42,489 nucleotides of DNA from HGM04593 sp964458275. GTDB taxonomy: Bacteria > Bacteroidota > Bacteroidia > Bacteroidales > Bacteroidaceae. Positions 34,234 through 42,489 of the stretch are shown here, in pieces (the first letter of the stretch is position 1; each line of letters opens with the position of its first letter). Position numbers and translations under genes: made by a program. The notes beneath the pieces are model-generated. The model searched no databases. It was not told the DNA's origin and saw only the letters and a list, made by a program, of their open reading frames with translations. The stretch covers positions 1 to 42,489 of the forward strand of contig CAYWIE010000017.1 in NCBI GenBank assembly GCA_964458275.1, in the 5' to 3' direction.

Positions 34234-37068
34234 ATGGATATTATGAAAAAATTATTCCTGCTTGACGCATACGCACTTATCTACCGCGCATATTACGCCC
34301 TCATAAAAAACCCGCGCATAAATTCCAAAGGTTTCAACACCTCTGCAATACTCGGATTCGTAAACACCCTCGAAGATATACTCAAGAAAGAGAACCCCGA
34401 CTACATAGGAGTAGCCTTCGACCCCAAAGGAAAGACCTTCCGCCACGAAGCCTACGAAGCCTACAAGGCACAACGCGAAGAGACACCTGAGACCATACGC
34501 GAATCGGTTCCCGTAATAAAAGAGATACTCGCAGCATACAGAATCCCCATCCTCGAAGTCCCCGGCTACGAAGCCGACGACGTAGTAGGCACACTTGCCC
34601 GACAAGCCGAAGGCAAAGGAGTGGTAACCTACATGATGACACCCGACAAGGACTACGGCCAGCTTGTAACCCCCACAACCCTCATCTACCGTCCCAAGTA
34701 CGGCGACAAGGAATTCGAAATAATGACACCCGAAAGGGTCATCGAAAAATTCGGTCTCAAACGCACCGACCAAGTGATAGACCTCTTAGGACTCATGGGC
34801 GACTCAAGCGACAACATCCCCGGCTGTCCCGGCGTAGGCGAAAAGACCGCACAAAAACTCATCGCCGAATTCGACAACATAGAAAACCTGCTCGCCAACA
34901 CCGACAAGCTCAAAGGCGCACTGAAAACAAAAATCGAAGAGAACAGAGAACAGATACTCTTCAGCAGATTCCTCGCCACCATAAAAACCAACGTGCCCAT
35001 AGAGCTTGACATGGAAGCACTCAAACGCGAAGCACCCGACGAAGAAAAACTCACAGCCCTGCTCGACCTCTACGAACTGCGCGCACTCAAGCAAAGAGTA
35101 AAAAAGAACACCGCCGCCCTGCCCGACCTCTTCGGCACACCCGCACCTGAGGAAAAACAGAGCGCCGCCATCGCCGCTCCCCAAAGAGACAAAATACAGC
35201 CCTCTCTCTTTGACATATTTGACGAGGAGAGTACGGGCGACGAAAAAAAATCGACGCATTTGAGCTTAAAAGACCTCAAACACAGCTATCATCTCATTGA
35301 ACAGCAAGAAGATATACCCAGTTTAACAGCTGTACTGAAAAATTCACAAACTGTGTGCTTCGACACAGAAACCACCGGAACCAATCCCATAGAGGCAGAA
35401 ATTGTAGGAATCAGCTTCTCAGTCGAAGAAAACAGCGCATACTATATACATCTGCCCCGCGAACGGGACGAAGCGAAAAAAATACTCCACCTGTTCAAAG
35501 AGGTACTCGAAGACGAAAGCACCACCAAAGTAGGACAAAACATAAAATACGACATGATAGTCCTCGCCAACTACGGCATAGAGGTAAAAGGCAGGCTCTT
35601 CGACACCATGATAGCCCACTACGTGCTTCAACCCGAACTCTACCACAACATGGACTACCTCGCCGAAACCTATCTCGGCTATGAGACAATAAGAATAGAA
35701 ACCCTCATAGGACCACGCGGCAAAGGACAACGCAACATGCGCGACCTCACAGGCAGACAGATATACGAATATGCATGCGAAGATGCCGACGTAACCCTCA
35801 AACTGAAAAACATACTCGAAAAAGAGCTCAGGAAAGAGGGATGCGAAAAACTCTTCTACGAAATAGAAATGCCGCTTGTCCCCGTACTTGCCCAAATGGA
35901 ACGCAACGGAGCAAGGATAAACACCGGCTCGCTGCGGGAGACCTCTACCCTCTTCAGCAACCGCATGCACGAAATAGAAGAAAAGATCTATTCGCTCGCA
36001 GGAGAAACATTCAACATCTCCTCGCCGCGACAGGTAGGCGACATACTCTTCGGCAAACTGAAAATCGTCGAAAAGCCCAAAAAGACAAAAACCGGGCAAT
36101 ACGTTACATCGGAAGAGGTGCTCACACAAGTGCAGCACAAACACCCCATCGTGCAGCTTATACTGCAACACCGGGGACTGAAGAAACTCCTCAGCACATA
36201 CGTCGATGCCCTGCCCCAGCTCATAAACCCGCAGACAGGCAAAATACACACCTCGTACAACCAGACAGTAACAGCCACAGGGCGTCTCAGCTCCAGCAAC
36301 CCCAACCTTCAGAACATCCCCATACGCGACGAAGACGGCAAAGAGGTACGCAAAGCCTTCATCCCCGAAGAGGGCGAAGAATTCCTCTCAGCCGACTATT
36401 CACAGATAGAGCTCAGAATAATGGCACATCTGAGCGGCGACCGCAACATGATAAACGACTTCACAAGCGGACACGACATACACGCCGCCACAGCCGCAAA
36501 AATATACAAGAAACCCATTGAAGAGGTAACAAAGGACGAACGCCGCAAAGCAAAGACAGCCAACTTCGGCATCATCTACGGAATATCGGTCTTCGGACTT
36601 GCCGAACGCATGAACGTCGACCGCCGCGAAGCAAAAGAACTCATCGAGAACTACTTTGCCACCTACCCCGACATATATGCCTACATAGAACGCTGCAAAG
36701 AAGAGGCACGCACCAACGGCTATGCAACCACCCTGTTCGGCCGCAAACGCTTCCTGCCCGACATAAACTCACGCAATGCAGTAGTACGCGGGTACGCCGA
36801 AAGAAATGCCGTAAACGCCCCCATACAAGGCAGTGCAGCCGACATAATAAAGGTAGCCATGATAAACATATACCGGCGCATGAAAGCCGAGGACATGCGC
36901 TCCACAATGATACTTCAGGTACACGACGAACTGAACTTCAGCGTCGCCCCCGACGAACGCGAAAAACTGCGGCAACTTGTGGTGGAAGAGATGCAACACG
37001 CATGCACACTAAGCGTCCCCCTCACAGCCGACTACGGCTTGGGCACAAACTGGTTAGAAGCACACTGA
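34234..37068 (+). CDS. polA: DNA polymerase I
   Basis: PolA fills gaps and removes RNA primers in replication and repair. The 944-residue protein has three domains: a 5' nuclease (about 1-300, with LLDAYALIYRAYYA and the GDSSDNIPG block), a 3'-5' exonuclease (about 350-530, with DTETTG at 377-382, so the catalytic Asp-x-Glu is present) and the polymerase (about 560-944, with DYSQIELR near 719 and VHDEL near 897). The exonuclease therefore looks active, unlike in some family members. The start is the ATG at 34234; a second in-frame ATG at 34243 gives MKKLFLLD and is possible. It is divergent from the polyprenyl synthase. Confidence 0.97.
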   Translation: MDIMKKLFLLDAYALIYRAYYALIKNPRINSKGFNTSAILGFVNTLEDILKKENPDYIGVAFDPKGKTFRHEAYEAYKAQREETPETIRESVPVIKEILAAYRIPILEVPGYEADDVVGTLARQAEGKGVVTYMMTPDKDYGQLVTPTTLIYRPKYGDKEFEIMTPERVIEKFGLKRTDQVIDLLGLMGDSSDNIPGCPGVGEKTAQKLIAEFDNIENLLANTDKLKGALKTKIEENREQILFSRFLATIKTNVPIELDMEALKREAPDEEKLTALLDLYELRALKQRVKKNTAALPDLFGTPAPEEKQSAAIAAPQRDKIQPSLFDIFDEESTGDEKKSTHLSLKDLKHSYHLIEQQEDIPSLTAVLKNSQTVCFDTETTGTNPIEAEIVGISFSVEENSAYYIHLPRERDEAKKILHLFKEVLEDESTTKVGQNIKYDMIVLANYGIEVKGRLFDTMIAHYVLQPELYHNMDYLAETYLGYETIRIETLIGPRGKGQRNMRDLTGRQIYEYACEDADVTLKLKNILEKELRKEGCEKLFYEIEMPLVPVLAQMERNGARINTGSLRETSTLFSNRMHEIEEKIYSLAGETFNISSPRQVGDILFGKLKIVEKPKKTKTGQYVTSEEVLTQVQHKHPIVQLILQHRGLKKLLSTYVDALPQLINPQTGKIHTSYNQTVTATGRLSSSNPNLQNIPIRDEDGKEVRKAFIPEEGEEFLSADYSQIELRIMAHLSGDRNMINDFTSGHDIHAATAAKIYKKPIEEVTKDERRKAKTANFGIIYGISVFGLAERMNVDRREAKELIENYFATYPDIYAYIERCKEEARTNGYATTLFGRKRFLPDINSRNAVVRGYAERNAVNAPIQGSAADIIKVAMINIYRRMKAEDMRSTMILQVHDELNFSVAPDEREKLRQLVVEEMQHACTLSVPLTADYGLGTNWLEAH

Positions 37069-37106
37069 TAAAAAAACAACTAAGTATAAACTATACCCAC
37101 CTTGCC

Positions 37107-38198
37107 ATGCACAGACCAATTACGTACAAACAGATTCTCGCAACAGCAATTATCGCCATCATGTCGATAATGCCATGCCTCCCACAAAAGAAATACACCA
37201 ACCCTGTATTCAACGCCGACTTCCCCGACCCCAGCGTACAACGCGGCAGCGACGGATGGTTCTATGCCTATGCCACAGGCCCCAACTGCCTCAGGAGCAA
37301 GGACCTTGTAACATGGGAAAGGCTGAACAGAGTCATCAACCGTCCCACATGGAACGACACCACATACGTCGACTCCAAAGGCAACAAAAAGACCGACTAT
37401 TACAGTTTCTGGGCATGCGATGTAAGCCGTGTGGAGGATAAATATGTGATGTACTATGCCTGCGCCCTTTGGGGCAACGGCAGCCGCACCGGCATAGGCG
37501 TTGCAAGCGGCAACACGCTCACCAAATTCAACGACAACGGCAAGATGTTCCGCAGCACAGAGATTGGCGTTAAAAACAGCATCGACCCCGTCTACTGGGA
37601 GGAAAAAGACAAAAAATACCTCGCATGGGGAAGCTGGAACGGCATATACATCTCCGAACTCAGCAAGGACGGGCTGAAGCTGAAAAACCCCTCTAAAAAG
37701 AGAATGATAGCAGGCACCGCCTTCGAAGGAGCCATGATACACAAACGCGGCAACCTCTATTACCTGTTCTGTAGCGTAGGCAGCTGCTGCGACGGCCTGA
37801 ACAGCACATACCACTGTGTGGTAGGCAGAAGCACAAAACTCATGGGCCCCTACCTTAACAAAAACGGCGGCAAGATGCTCGACAACCACTACACAACCGT
37901 CATCCGCGCCAACAGCCGCTGGATAGCACCCGGCCACAACAGCGAAATCATAACCGACGACAACGGCGACGACTGGCTGCTCTACCACGCTATAGACAAG
38001 AACGCTCCCGATGACGGCCGCATGATGCTACTCGACAAGATAACATGGAGCGACGACGGCTGGCCCACAGTGAACAACGGCACCCCATCGACAACGCCAC
38101 AGGCTGCACCGGTGTTCCACGAAGGCGACGGCAGAGGCATCAACTACCTCTTCAGAAACATGGATATGAGCAAAAAAGACAGCGCACGTTTGAGATAA
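37107..38198 (+). CDS. Secreted GH43 family glycoside hydrolase (arabinosidase/xylosidase type)
   Basis: The 363-residue protein is a five-bladed beta-propeller GH43 enzyme that would cut arabinose- or xylose-containing plant glycans. It begins with a hydrophobic signal-like segment (about 8-26). The three catalytic acids are visible: Asp41 in NADFPDPS (base), Asp160 in NSIDPVYW (pKa modulator) and Glu207 in FEGAMIH (acid). I set the start at the ATG at 37107; the in-frame ATG at 37002 lies inside polA. It follows polA by 38 bp and precedes an SGNH hydrolase by 34 bp, so the two secreted enzymes probably act together. The subfamily and substrate are not resolved. Confidence 0.88.
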   Translation: MHRPITYKQILATAIIAIMSIMPCLPQKKYTNPVFNADFPDPSVQRGSDGWFYAYATGPNCLRSKDLVTWERLNRVINRPTWNDTTYVDSKGNKKTDYYSFWACDVSRVEDKYVMYYACALWGNGSRTGIGVASGNTLTKFNDNGKMFRSTEIGVKNSIDPVYWEEKDKKYLAWGSWNGIYISELSKDGLKLKNPSKKRMIAGTAFEGAMIHKRGNLYYLFCSVGSCCDGLNSTYHCVVGRSTKLMGPYLNKNGGKMLDNHYTTVIRANSRWIAPGHNSEIITDDNGDDWLLYHAIDKNAPDDGRMMLLDKITWSDDGWPTVNNGTPSTTPQAAPVFHEGDGRGINYLFRNMDMSKKDSARLR

Positions 38199-38232
38199 GC
38201 CCAAAAGAGAATATACAGATAACAAAAGCCAT

Positions 38233-39315
38233 ATGAAAACAAGATTGACCCTATTCATAGCCTTGATGCTGGCAAGCACCATAGGCACACATGCACAGAA
38301 AATCGTCTACACAGACGCCTTACAGTTCCCACTCTATGGCAAAATATCGCAAGAGACCGAGACACGCTACGAACGTCTGCCGGCAAAGCTTAAAGGCATC
38401 AGCCGTAAAGATGTCTGGGAACTGGGACGCTGCTCATCGGGACTGTACATACGTTTCCGCTCAAATACCACCTCCATGCGCATAAAGTGGGAAGCCCTTT
38501 TCGACCGCGAACAGAACCACATGACCGACCTCGGCACACGCGGGCTCGACCTCTATGCATTTGTCGACGGAGAATGGCGAGCCGTAGCCCCCGTAAGACC
38601 CACCCGAAAAGGAGCGAACGAATGGACAGTTATACGCAACATGCTCCCCGAAGAGAGAGAATACATGCTATATCTCTCGCTATACGACGGCGTAAAATCG
38701 TTGCAGATAGGCATTGACGAGGGGGCAACCATCTCACAGCCCGCAACAGAGAGCCCCTCAACCCGCAAGCCCATTGTAATGTATGGTTCAAGCATACTTC
38801 AGGGCGGATGTGCAAGCCGTCCGGGAATGGTCTACACAAACATCATAGGGCGCAGGCTCAACAGAGAGGTATTCAACCTCGGATTCAGCGGAAATGCCCG
38901 TCTCGACATGGAAATAGCCGAACTTATGGCAAGCGTCGAGGATCCGGGAGCATTCATCCTCGACTTTGTTCCAAACTCGTCGGAGAAACTGATTGGCGAA
39001 TCGGCCGAAAAATTCTTCCGCATACTGAGGGACGCCCACCCCGATGTACCCGTAATATTCGTCGAAGACCCCATATTCCCGCGCACAGCCTTCGACACCA
39101 AACTGCACGAAGAGGTTGTTGGAAGAAACATCGCAATGACAAAACTGTTCAAACGGCTCAAAAAATCCGGAGAAAAGAAGATATACTACGTTTCGGCAAA
39201 AAAAATGCTCGGTGATGACGGCGATGCTACCGTCGACGGCAGCCACTTCACCGATGTTGGCGCACTGCGATATGTAGAGAACATTATGCCTACACTGAAA
39301 AAGGCACTCAGATAA
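38233..39315 (+). CDS. Secreted SGNH/GDSL hydrolase with N-terminal GxDLY-type domain
   Basis: The 360-residue protein has a signal peptide (about 1-22), an N-terminal beta domain containing GLDLY (about 104-108), and a C-terminal SGNH hydrolase domain (about 178-358). The catalytic blocks are all present: GSSILQGG (nucleophile Ser187), FSGNA (Gly220), VPNSS (Asn248) and DGSH (Asp335, His338). Enzymes of this kind remove acetyl or other acyl groups from sugars or glycans. With the GH43 gene 34 bp upstream it may deacetylate the same plant polymer; that link is inferred from position. It ends before a shared hairpin region. Confidence 0.87.
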   Translation: MKTRLTLFIALMLASTIGTHAQKIVYTDALQFPLYGKISQETETRYERLPAKLKGISRKDVWELGRCSSGLYIRFRSNTTSMRIKWEALFDREQNHMTDLGTRGLDLYAFVDGEWRAVAPVRPTRKGANEWTVIRNMLPEEREYMLYLSLYDGVKSLQIGIDEGATISQPATESPSTRKPIVMYGSSILQGGCASRPGMVYTNIIGRRLNREVFNLGFSGNARLDMEIAELMASVEDPGAFILDFVPNSSEKLIGESAEKFFRILRDAHPDVPVIFVEDPIFPRTAFDTKLHEEVVGRNIAMTKLFKRLKKSGEKKIYYVSAKKMLGDDGDATVDGSHFTDVGALRYVENIMPTLKKALR

Positions 39316-39339
39316 AGGAGATTGTATAAACAAAAAACA

Positions 39340-39377
39340 GCACCCTGCCGACTAAAAACCGAAAATCGACAGGGTGC
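39340..39377 (-). terminator. Intrinsic terminator of the AspT/YidE-like transporter gene
   Basis: Arms 39340-39350 and 39367-39377 form an 11-bp stem. On the minus-strand RNA the only non-Watson-Crick position is a U-G wobble, and the stem is followed by TGTTTTTTG. On the plus strand the same position is a C-A mismatch and no T-run follows, so it mainly serves the leftward gene. Confidence 0.75.
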
Positions 39378-39401
39378 ATTGTCATATATAATAAATAATA
39401 C

Positions 39402-41093
39402 CTAAACAAAGAAAATTATAAGCAGCTGTGCCGAAAGCACACGCAAGAACATGGTCAAGGGATAGACAGTTGCATATCCCACCGAAGGCAAGTCGCAAGA
39501 GGTCTGCTCATTGGAATAGGCAAGAGCCGGCGGGTTTGTCATGGAGCCCGACAACACACCAATCAGCTTGAAATAGTTCACTTTATAGACATAACGCCCC
39601 ACAAAGCCGGCAACAAGCAACGGTATCACAGTGATAATCACACCATAGCCTATCCACACATAACCGCCGCCATACACAACTGTATCGACAAAACCATCGC
39701 CGGCACCAAGACCCACACAAGCAAGAAACAACGAAATACCAATCTCGCGTATCATCAGGTTGGCACTCATGGTGGTGTAAGTAACCATCTTGCAATTAGG
39801 ACCGAAACGGCTTACAAGTATAGCCACAATCAGCGGACCTCCCGCCAAGCCCAATTTGACAGGCTGCGGAATTCCGGGGAATACGAAAGGAATAGAACCT
39901 ATAAGACAACCAAGCGCAATGCCTATGAAGATAGGGATAAGATTAGGGTGGTCGAGACGCTTCAGTGAGTTACCGAGCACCTTTTCGGCGTGAGAAACAG
40001 CAAGTTCGCTACCCACGATAGTAACCTTGTCGCCCATCTGAAGACGCAGATGAGGATTTGCCACAAGATCAACACCCGAACGATTGACGCGAGTGATATT
40101 CACACCAAAATTGTTGCGGATTCTCAACGAAGAGAGATGTCGTCCATTCAGTTCGGGCTTTGTAATGAGCACGCGGCGCGAAATAAGTTGCGAAGAGCCG
40201 CTGTCCCACTTCATTTCACACTTCTCTCCAAAGAAAGCCACAATAGCCTCCACATCTGCCATCTTGGCAATAAGCAACAACTTGTCGTCCACCGAAACAA
40301 GCGTATCGCCATTGGGCGTCTCAACAACATCGGGGTTCTCCGCTCTGCATATTCTCGACACAACAAAATGGCGTCCCACCAAAGGTTCAAGTTCGGCAAT
40401 CTTTCTGCTCGCAATCGCAGCGTTGCGCACAACAAGCGACAATGTGGCAACAGCCTGTCCGCCGGCATTGCCTCCCACATTCATGGCATCGGACTCCTCC
40501 TTCTTTACGTTTACCTTGAAAATATAACGCATGAGCAACAGCGACAGAATACAACCCACAACACCGAGCGGATAGGCAACCGCATACGCCATTGCTATTT
40601 CGGGGGCATTGACTCCGGTAAGGTCGCTGTTGGTCTGCTGTGCAGCACCCAATCCCGGAGTATTCGTTACGGCACCCGACAGCACACCGACCATAGTGGT
40701 AATAGGCAACCCTGTGGCATAGTGCAAAACCACCGTTAGCATGACACCTACGGCAACCACAATCATAGCAATAACATTAAGCGAAAGTCCACCTTTGCGG
40801 AATGCCGAGAAAAAACCGGGACCAACCTGCAAACCTACGGAATATACAAAAAGTATAAGACCGAACTCTTTGACAAAGTGCAACAAATGCTCATTTATGT
40901 TGAAGCCAAAACTGCCGAACACAATGCCGATAAACAGAATCCATGTAACTCCGAACGATACGCCGGCAATCTTAATCTTGCCGAACATCACACCTATCGC
41001 TACAACAAGCGACAATATCAGCACAGAATGGGCAACACCTCCACCCCACTGGGCAGGATTCCCCACAAACATATTCTCTAAAAACTCCATCAT
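39402..41093 (-). CDS. AspT/YidE/YbjL-type transporter with two RCK_C (TrkA-C) domains
   Basis: The 563-residue inner-membrane protein has two hydrophobic halves (about 15-180 and 385-563), each of about five helices and each with a matching motif, GVLSGAVTNTPGLGAAQQ and GVLSGSMTNPPALAYSNEQ, the duplicated domain of the AspT family. Between them lie two RCK_C regulatory domains (about 205-375). AspT exchanges aspartate and alanine; the substrate of YidE-like members is unknown, so I give no symbol. I chose the ATG at 41093, with another directly after it at 41090. A longer in-frame start at 41180 would cross the promoter at 41121-41128. Confidence 0.88.
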   Translation of the reverse strand: MMEFLENMFVGNPAQWGGGVAHSVLILSLVVAIGVMFGKIKIAGVSFGVTWILFIGIVFGSFGFNINEHLLHFVKEFGLILFVYSVGLQVGPGFFSAFRKGGLSLNVIAMIVVAVGVMLTVVLHYATGLPITTMVGVLSGAVTNTPGLGAAQQTNSDLTGVNAPEIAMAYAVAYPLGVVGCILSLLLMRYIFKVNVKKEESDAMNVGGNAGGQAVATLSLVVRNAAIASRKIAELEPLVGRHFVVSRICRAENPDVVETPNGDTLVSVDDKLLLIAKMADVEAIVAFFGEKCEMKWDSGSSQLISRRVLITKPELNGRHLSSLRIRNNFGVNITRVNRSGVDLVANPHLRLQMGDKVTIVGSELAVSHAEKVLGNSLKRLDHPNLIPIFIGIALGCLIGSIPFVFPGIPQPVKLGLAGGPLIVAILVSRFGPNCKMVTYTTMSANLMIREIGISLFLACVGLGAGDGFVDTVVYGGGYVWIGYGVIITVIPLLVAGFVGRYVYKVNYFKLIGVLSGSMTNPPALAYSNEQTSCDLPSVGYATVYPLTMFLRVLSAQLLIIFFV

Positions 41094-41120
41094 AGTAACA
41101 TCTTCTAAAATTTCAAGCGG

Positions 41121-41128
41121 CAAAATTA
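41121..41128 (-). promoter_or_regulatory. -7 box for the transporter gene
   Basis: TAATTTTG on the minus strand fits TAnnTTTG. A partial -33 element (TTTA) lies about 20 bp upstream. The start site would be near 41114, about 20 bases before the chosen ATG, which supports the shorter reading frame. Confidence 0.5.
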
Positions 41129-41260
41129 GCACTAGAAAAACAGGTGTAAAAGATTTTTCTATTGATAGAGCCGATAGCAACTATCGAAAAAAACGAGAAC
41201 AGGCTTGTTTAAACCGTTGTTGTATTGTGAATATATTTTCAGTAAAAATTGAACAGAATT

Positions 41261-41899
41261 TTATTCACTGTTGCTTTCCAAACCTTTGCAGAAAATTGAC
41301 ATAAAAAGAACCCCGTTATTGAAATTCTCAAAGGCAACAGCCATCCTCTTCATCATATCGGGGTATTTTCTTTTATATTTTCTGTACAGAGCCTTGAACT
41401 CCTTCGTGTCTGTACCGTTCTCAACTATACTCGACCAATAGAACTGCCAGAACTGCATCTGATGCCCCTTTTCTATCTGTGAGAGACAATACATGAAAAT
41501 GTCGCTCTTCTGCTCCATTCTATAACGTATCAATCCGTGTAAATAATTTGGAGCATCCGCTTCGAGCGAAGCACCCACGGAGAGCGCAATCAATCTTCTG
41601 CAAAACAGAGTATCGTTTATCGCCGTACACTCCCCCAATGCCTCGATATGCTCGTACGCTGCATCGTACATCGATAGGTCGTACCCCTCTTTCTCGCAAA
41701 ACCGGTATGTGCAATAGAAGTCGTTCCAATTGGCAGGAAAAGCTTTGAAAAAATCCATCTGCTTGCTGTACGATTGAGGTTCCTTCAACAAGGCTCTGTA
41801 GCTGCTGTTGAGCTTCGCGGTATCGATGGGAAATATTTGTGCCGAGCCTGTCATAAGCAGCATAATAAAAAGCAATGATGTCAAAAATATACGTTTCAT
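41261..41899 (-). CDS. Secreted protein of unknown function
   Basis: I do not recognise this 212-residue protein. It has a clear signal peptide (about 1-20, ending TGSAQ), after which the chain is helical and rich in Tyr, Phe and Lys. Segments such as PANWNDFYCTYRF, ALGECTAINDTLFCRRLIALSVGASLEAD-type text and HGLIRYRMEQ suggest a small all-helical periplasmic protein of the type often annotated as hypothetical in Bacteroides. It carries five Cys, counting those in CTYRFC and LFC, so disulfides are possible. It lies 167 bp upstream of the transporter gene on the same strand, which has its own promoter. A short frame at 41908-42096 ends 8 bp before its start. Confidence 0.8.
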   Translation of the reverse strand: MKRIFLTSLLFIMLLMTGSAQIFPIDTAKLNSSYRALLKEPQSYSKQMDFFKAFPANWNDFYCTYRFCEKEGYDLSMYDAAYEHIEALGECTAINDTLFCRRLIALSVGASLEADAPNYLHGLIRYRMEQKSDIFMYCLSQIEKGHQMQFWQFYWSSIVENGTDTKEFKALYRKYKRKYPDMMKRMAVAFENFNNGVLFMSIFCKGLESNSE

Positions 41900-41907
41900 G
41901 GTATCTG

Positions 41908-42096
41908 CTATTTATAATATTCGTTAAAGTCCGGTCCTACATTTATTTTTATACCATTCCGTCCATAGTTATCAAAAAAAATCGAAAAGCTCTTTTGTCT
42001 TTTTTGCAGAACTTGATACTCTATAAGTATTCGTTGATTGATTATATGAATATATCTCACCTGGTAAAAAACAACCGGTAGTATCATCCCAATCAT
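41908..42096 (-). CDS. Possible small protein or leader ORF (62 codons)
   Basis: An ATG-initiated frame of 62 codons ends 8 bp before the start of the secreted protein gene, in the right strand and spacing for a co-transcribed small gene. It begins MIGMILPVVFYQ, is basic in the middle and ends GPDFNEYYK. There is no signal peptide or domain I can name, and the region is AT-rich, where frames of this size occur by chance. It may be a remnant or simply part of the leader from the -7 box at 42184. Confidence 0.3.
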   Translation of the reverse strand: MIGMILPVVFYQVRYIHIINQRILIEYQVLQKRQKSFSIFFDNYGRNGIKINVGPDFNEYYK

Positions 42097-42183
42097 TTCC
42101 TACTCATATGCCAAAGCCTCATCAAAAATGCTTGGCATTAACTGATTGTTATTAAGATTTTTGCCATACACTTATTTTTTAGG

Positions 42184-42204
42184 CAAAGGTAATGCACAAA
42201 TATA
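42184..42204 (-). promoter_or_regulatory. Leftward -7 boxes upstream of the secreted protein gene
   Basis: On the minus strand TATATTTG (42204-42197) and TACCTTTG (42191-42184) both fit TAnnTTTG; TACCTTTGC is the stronger. A TTTG lies only 15 bp upstream of the second, so the -33 element is poor. A leader of about 280 bases to 41899 would result. Confidence 0.45.
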
Positions 42205-42317
42205 GCCAAATGATTGCAGAATCAGCATTTTTGAAACAAAAAATCAAATACAATAATCATTGTCGATTAGTTTCTTAGCGTAAAGCAACTATTTTACACC
42301 GTATGCGACTGAGTTAT

Positions 42318-42349
42318 TTTGGCATTTAGCGCCTTTTACACTATCTTTG
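42318..42349 (+). promoter_or_regulatory. Strong rightward promoter (TTTG-N20-TATCTTTG)
   Basis: TTTG at 42318-42321 and TATCTTTG at 42342-42349 are exactly 20 bp apart, an ideal Bacteroidetes vegetative promoter. It points to a gene beyond the window. A 10-codon frame (42352-42384, MKFEDRLHSL) starts right after it. Confidence 0.65.
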
Positions 42350-42370
42350 AAATGAAATTCGAAGATAGAC

Positions 42371-42489
42371 TGCACTCGCTGTGATAAATATTCAAGCAAG
42401 CTTGATATTTTTGAGTTTCCGAAGTTTGGCGGCACTCGTTGGAAATAAAAATAAATTTTTATTCACTCGCTTGCACAAACTTTCGCTCG
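42371..42489 (+). repeat. CACTCG-hairpin repeat-like leader, cut by the window edge
   Basis: CACTCG occurs at 42373, 42433 and 42464. AT-rich hairpins lie between the copies: 42386-42397 with 42400-42410 (one bulge), and a perfect 9-bp stem, 42444-42452 with 42455-42463. The two units look related. From memory, similar CACTCG and TTTCGCT strings recur upstream of genes in Bacteroidales genomes; this needs a search. Confidence 0.45.

Larger units (their letters stand above)
41900..42489. other. Mostly non-coding right-hand region
   Basis: These 590 bp are AT-rich. Apart from the doubtful 62-codon frame they hold no gene. They contain a 7-bp inverted repeat ATGCCAA/TTGGCAT (42108-42114 and 42132-42138), leftward -7 boxes around 42184-42204, a complete rightward promoter at 42318-42349 and a repeat-like leader from about 42371 to the window edge. 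Confidence 0.6.

Noticed and set aside
37080..37988. 302-codon leftward frame over the GH43 gene
   Set aside because: Antisense to a gene with all three catalytic acids; Val/Ala/Cys-rich with no recognisable domain.
41172..41186. CGATAG/CTATCG hairpin as a terminator for the unknown secreted protein gene
   Set aside because: On the leftward transcript the T-run precedes rather than follows the stem, so it cannot act as an intrinsic terminator in that direction.
41875..42081. 68-codon rightward frame
   Set aside because: It begins inside the signal peptide region of the leftward gene, lies in AT-rich DNA and has no promoter or motif.
1..42489. CRISPR array, tRNA/rRNA genes, intact insertion sequence or prophage
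   Set aside because: I saw no regularly spaced repeats, no cloverleaf with a CCA-type end, no transposase and no phage genes in the translated frames.

Overview
The window looks like a chromosomal segment of a Bacteroidales bacterium (Bacteroidaceae/Prevotellaceae-like; the genus cannot be fixed by eye). The evidence is: Bacteroidetes-type promoters (TTTG about 20 bp upstream of TAnnTTTG), weak or absent Shine-Dalgarno sequences, a long-form MraY, a PASTA-tailed FtsI, a DAP-type MurE (DNPR motif), secreted GH97 and GH43 enzymes and lipoproteins, and the run mnmG-apt-uvrC-dtd-mazG-deoC. I see no rRNA, tRNA, CRISPR array, prophage or intact insertion sequence.

Layout. (1) 150-3605: two rightward genes for a secreted GH97 enzyme and a six-hairpin lipoprotein, closed by a perfect 22-bp hairpin that also serves the convergent operon. 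(2) 7211-3711, leftward: frr, rsgA and a large six-hairpin-like lipoprotein. (3) 7212-7603: a divergent control region with a promoter for frr and, for mraZ, a promoter preceded by two TGGGG boxes that resemble an MraZ operator. (4) 7604-22926: an uninterrupted division and cell wall (dcw) cluster, mraZ-rsmH-ftsL-ftsI-murE-mraY-murD-ftsW-murG-murC-ftsQ-ftsA-ftsZ, tightly packed with several overlaps and ended by a hairpin. It makes lipid II, flips and polymerises it at the septum, and builds the Z-ring. murF, murB and ddl are not in it. (5) 22993-25205: a PBP4-type DD-peptidase and a MurU-like nucleotidyltransferase, which suggests wall turnover and recycling. (6) 25284-33089: mnmG, a 16-bp parS-like site, apt, uvrC, dtd, a MazG-like NTP hydrolase, deoC with a His/Cys-rich N-terminus, and a secreted protein with two esterase domains in tandem. 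A perfect 32-bp inverted repeat closes this run. (7) Divergent polyprenyl diphosphate synthase (leftward) and polA (rightward). polA is followed by a GH43 enzyme and an SGNH hydrolase. (8) Leftward: a secreted protein of unknown function and an AspT/YidE-type transporter. (9) 41900-42489: mostly non-coding, with opposed promoters and a repeat-like leader running off the right edge.

Most genes are ordinary housekeeping genes of this order, and I found no clearly novel multi-gene system. The best second-look items are the parS match beside mnmG, the TGGGG operator at mraZ, the FtsA tail paired with an FtsZ that lacks an obvious C-terminal peptide, the duplicated esterase, the His/Cys-rich DeoC, and the promoter and repeat at the right edge.
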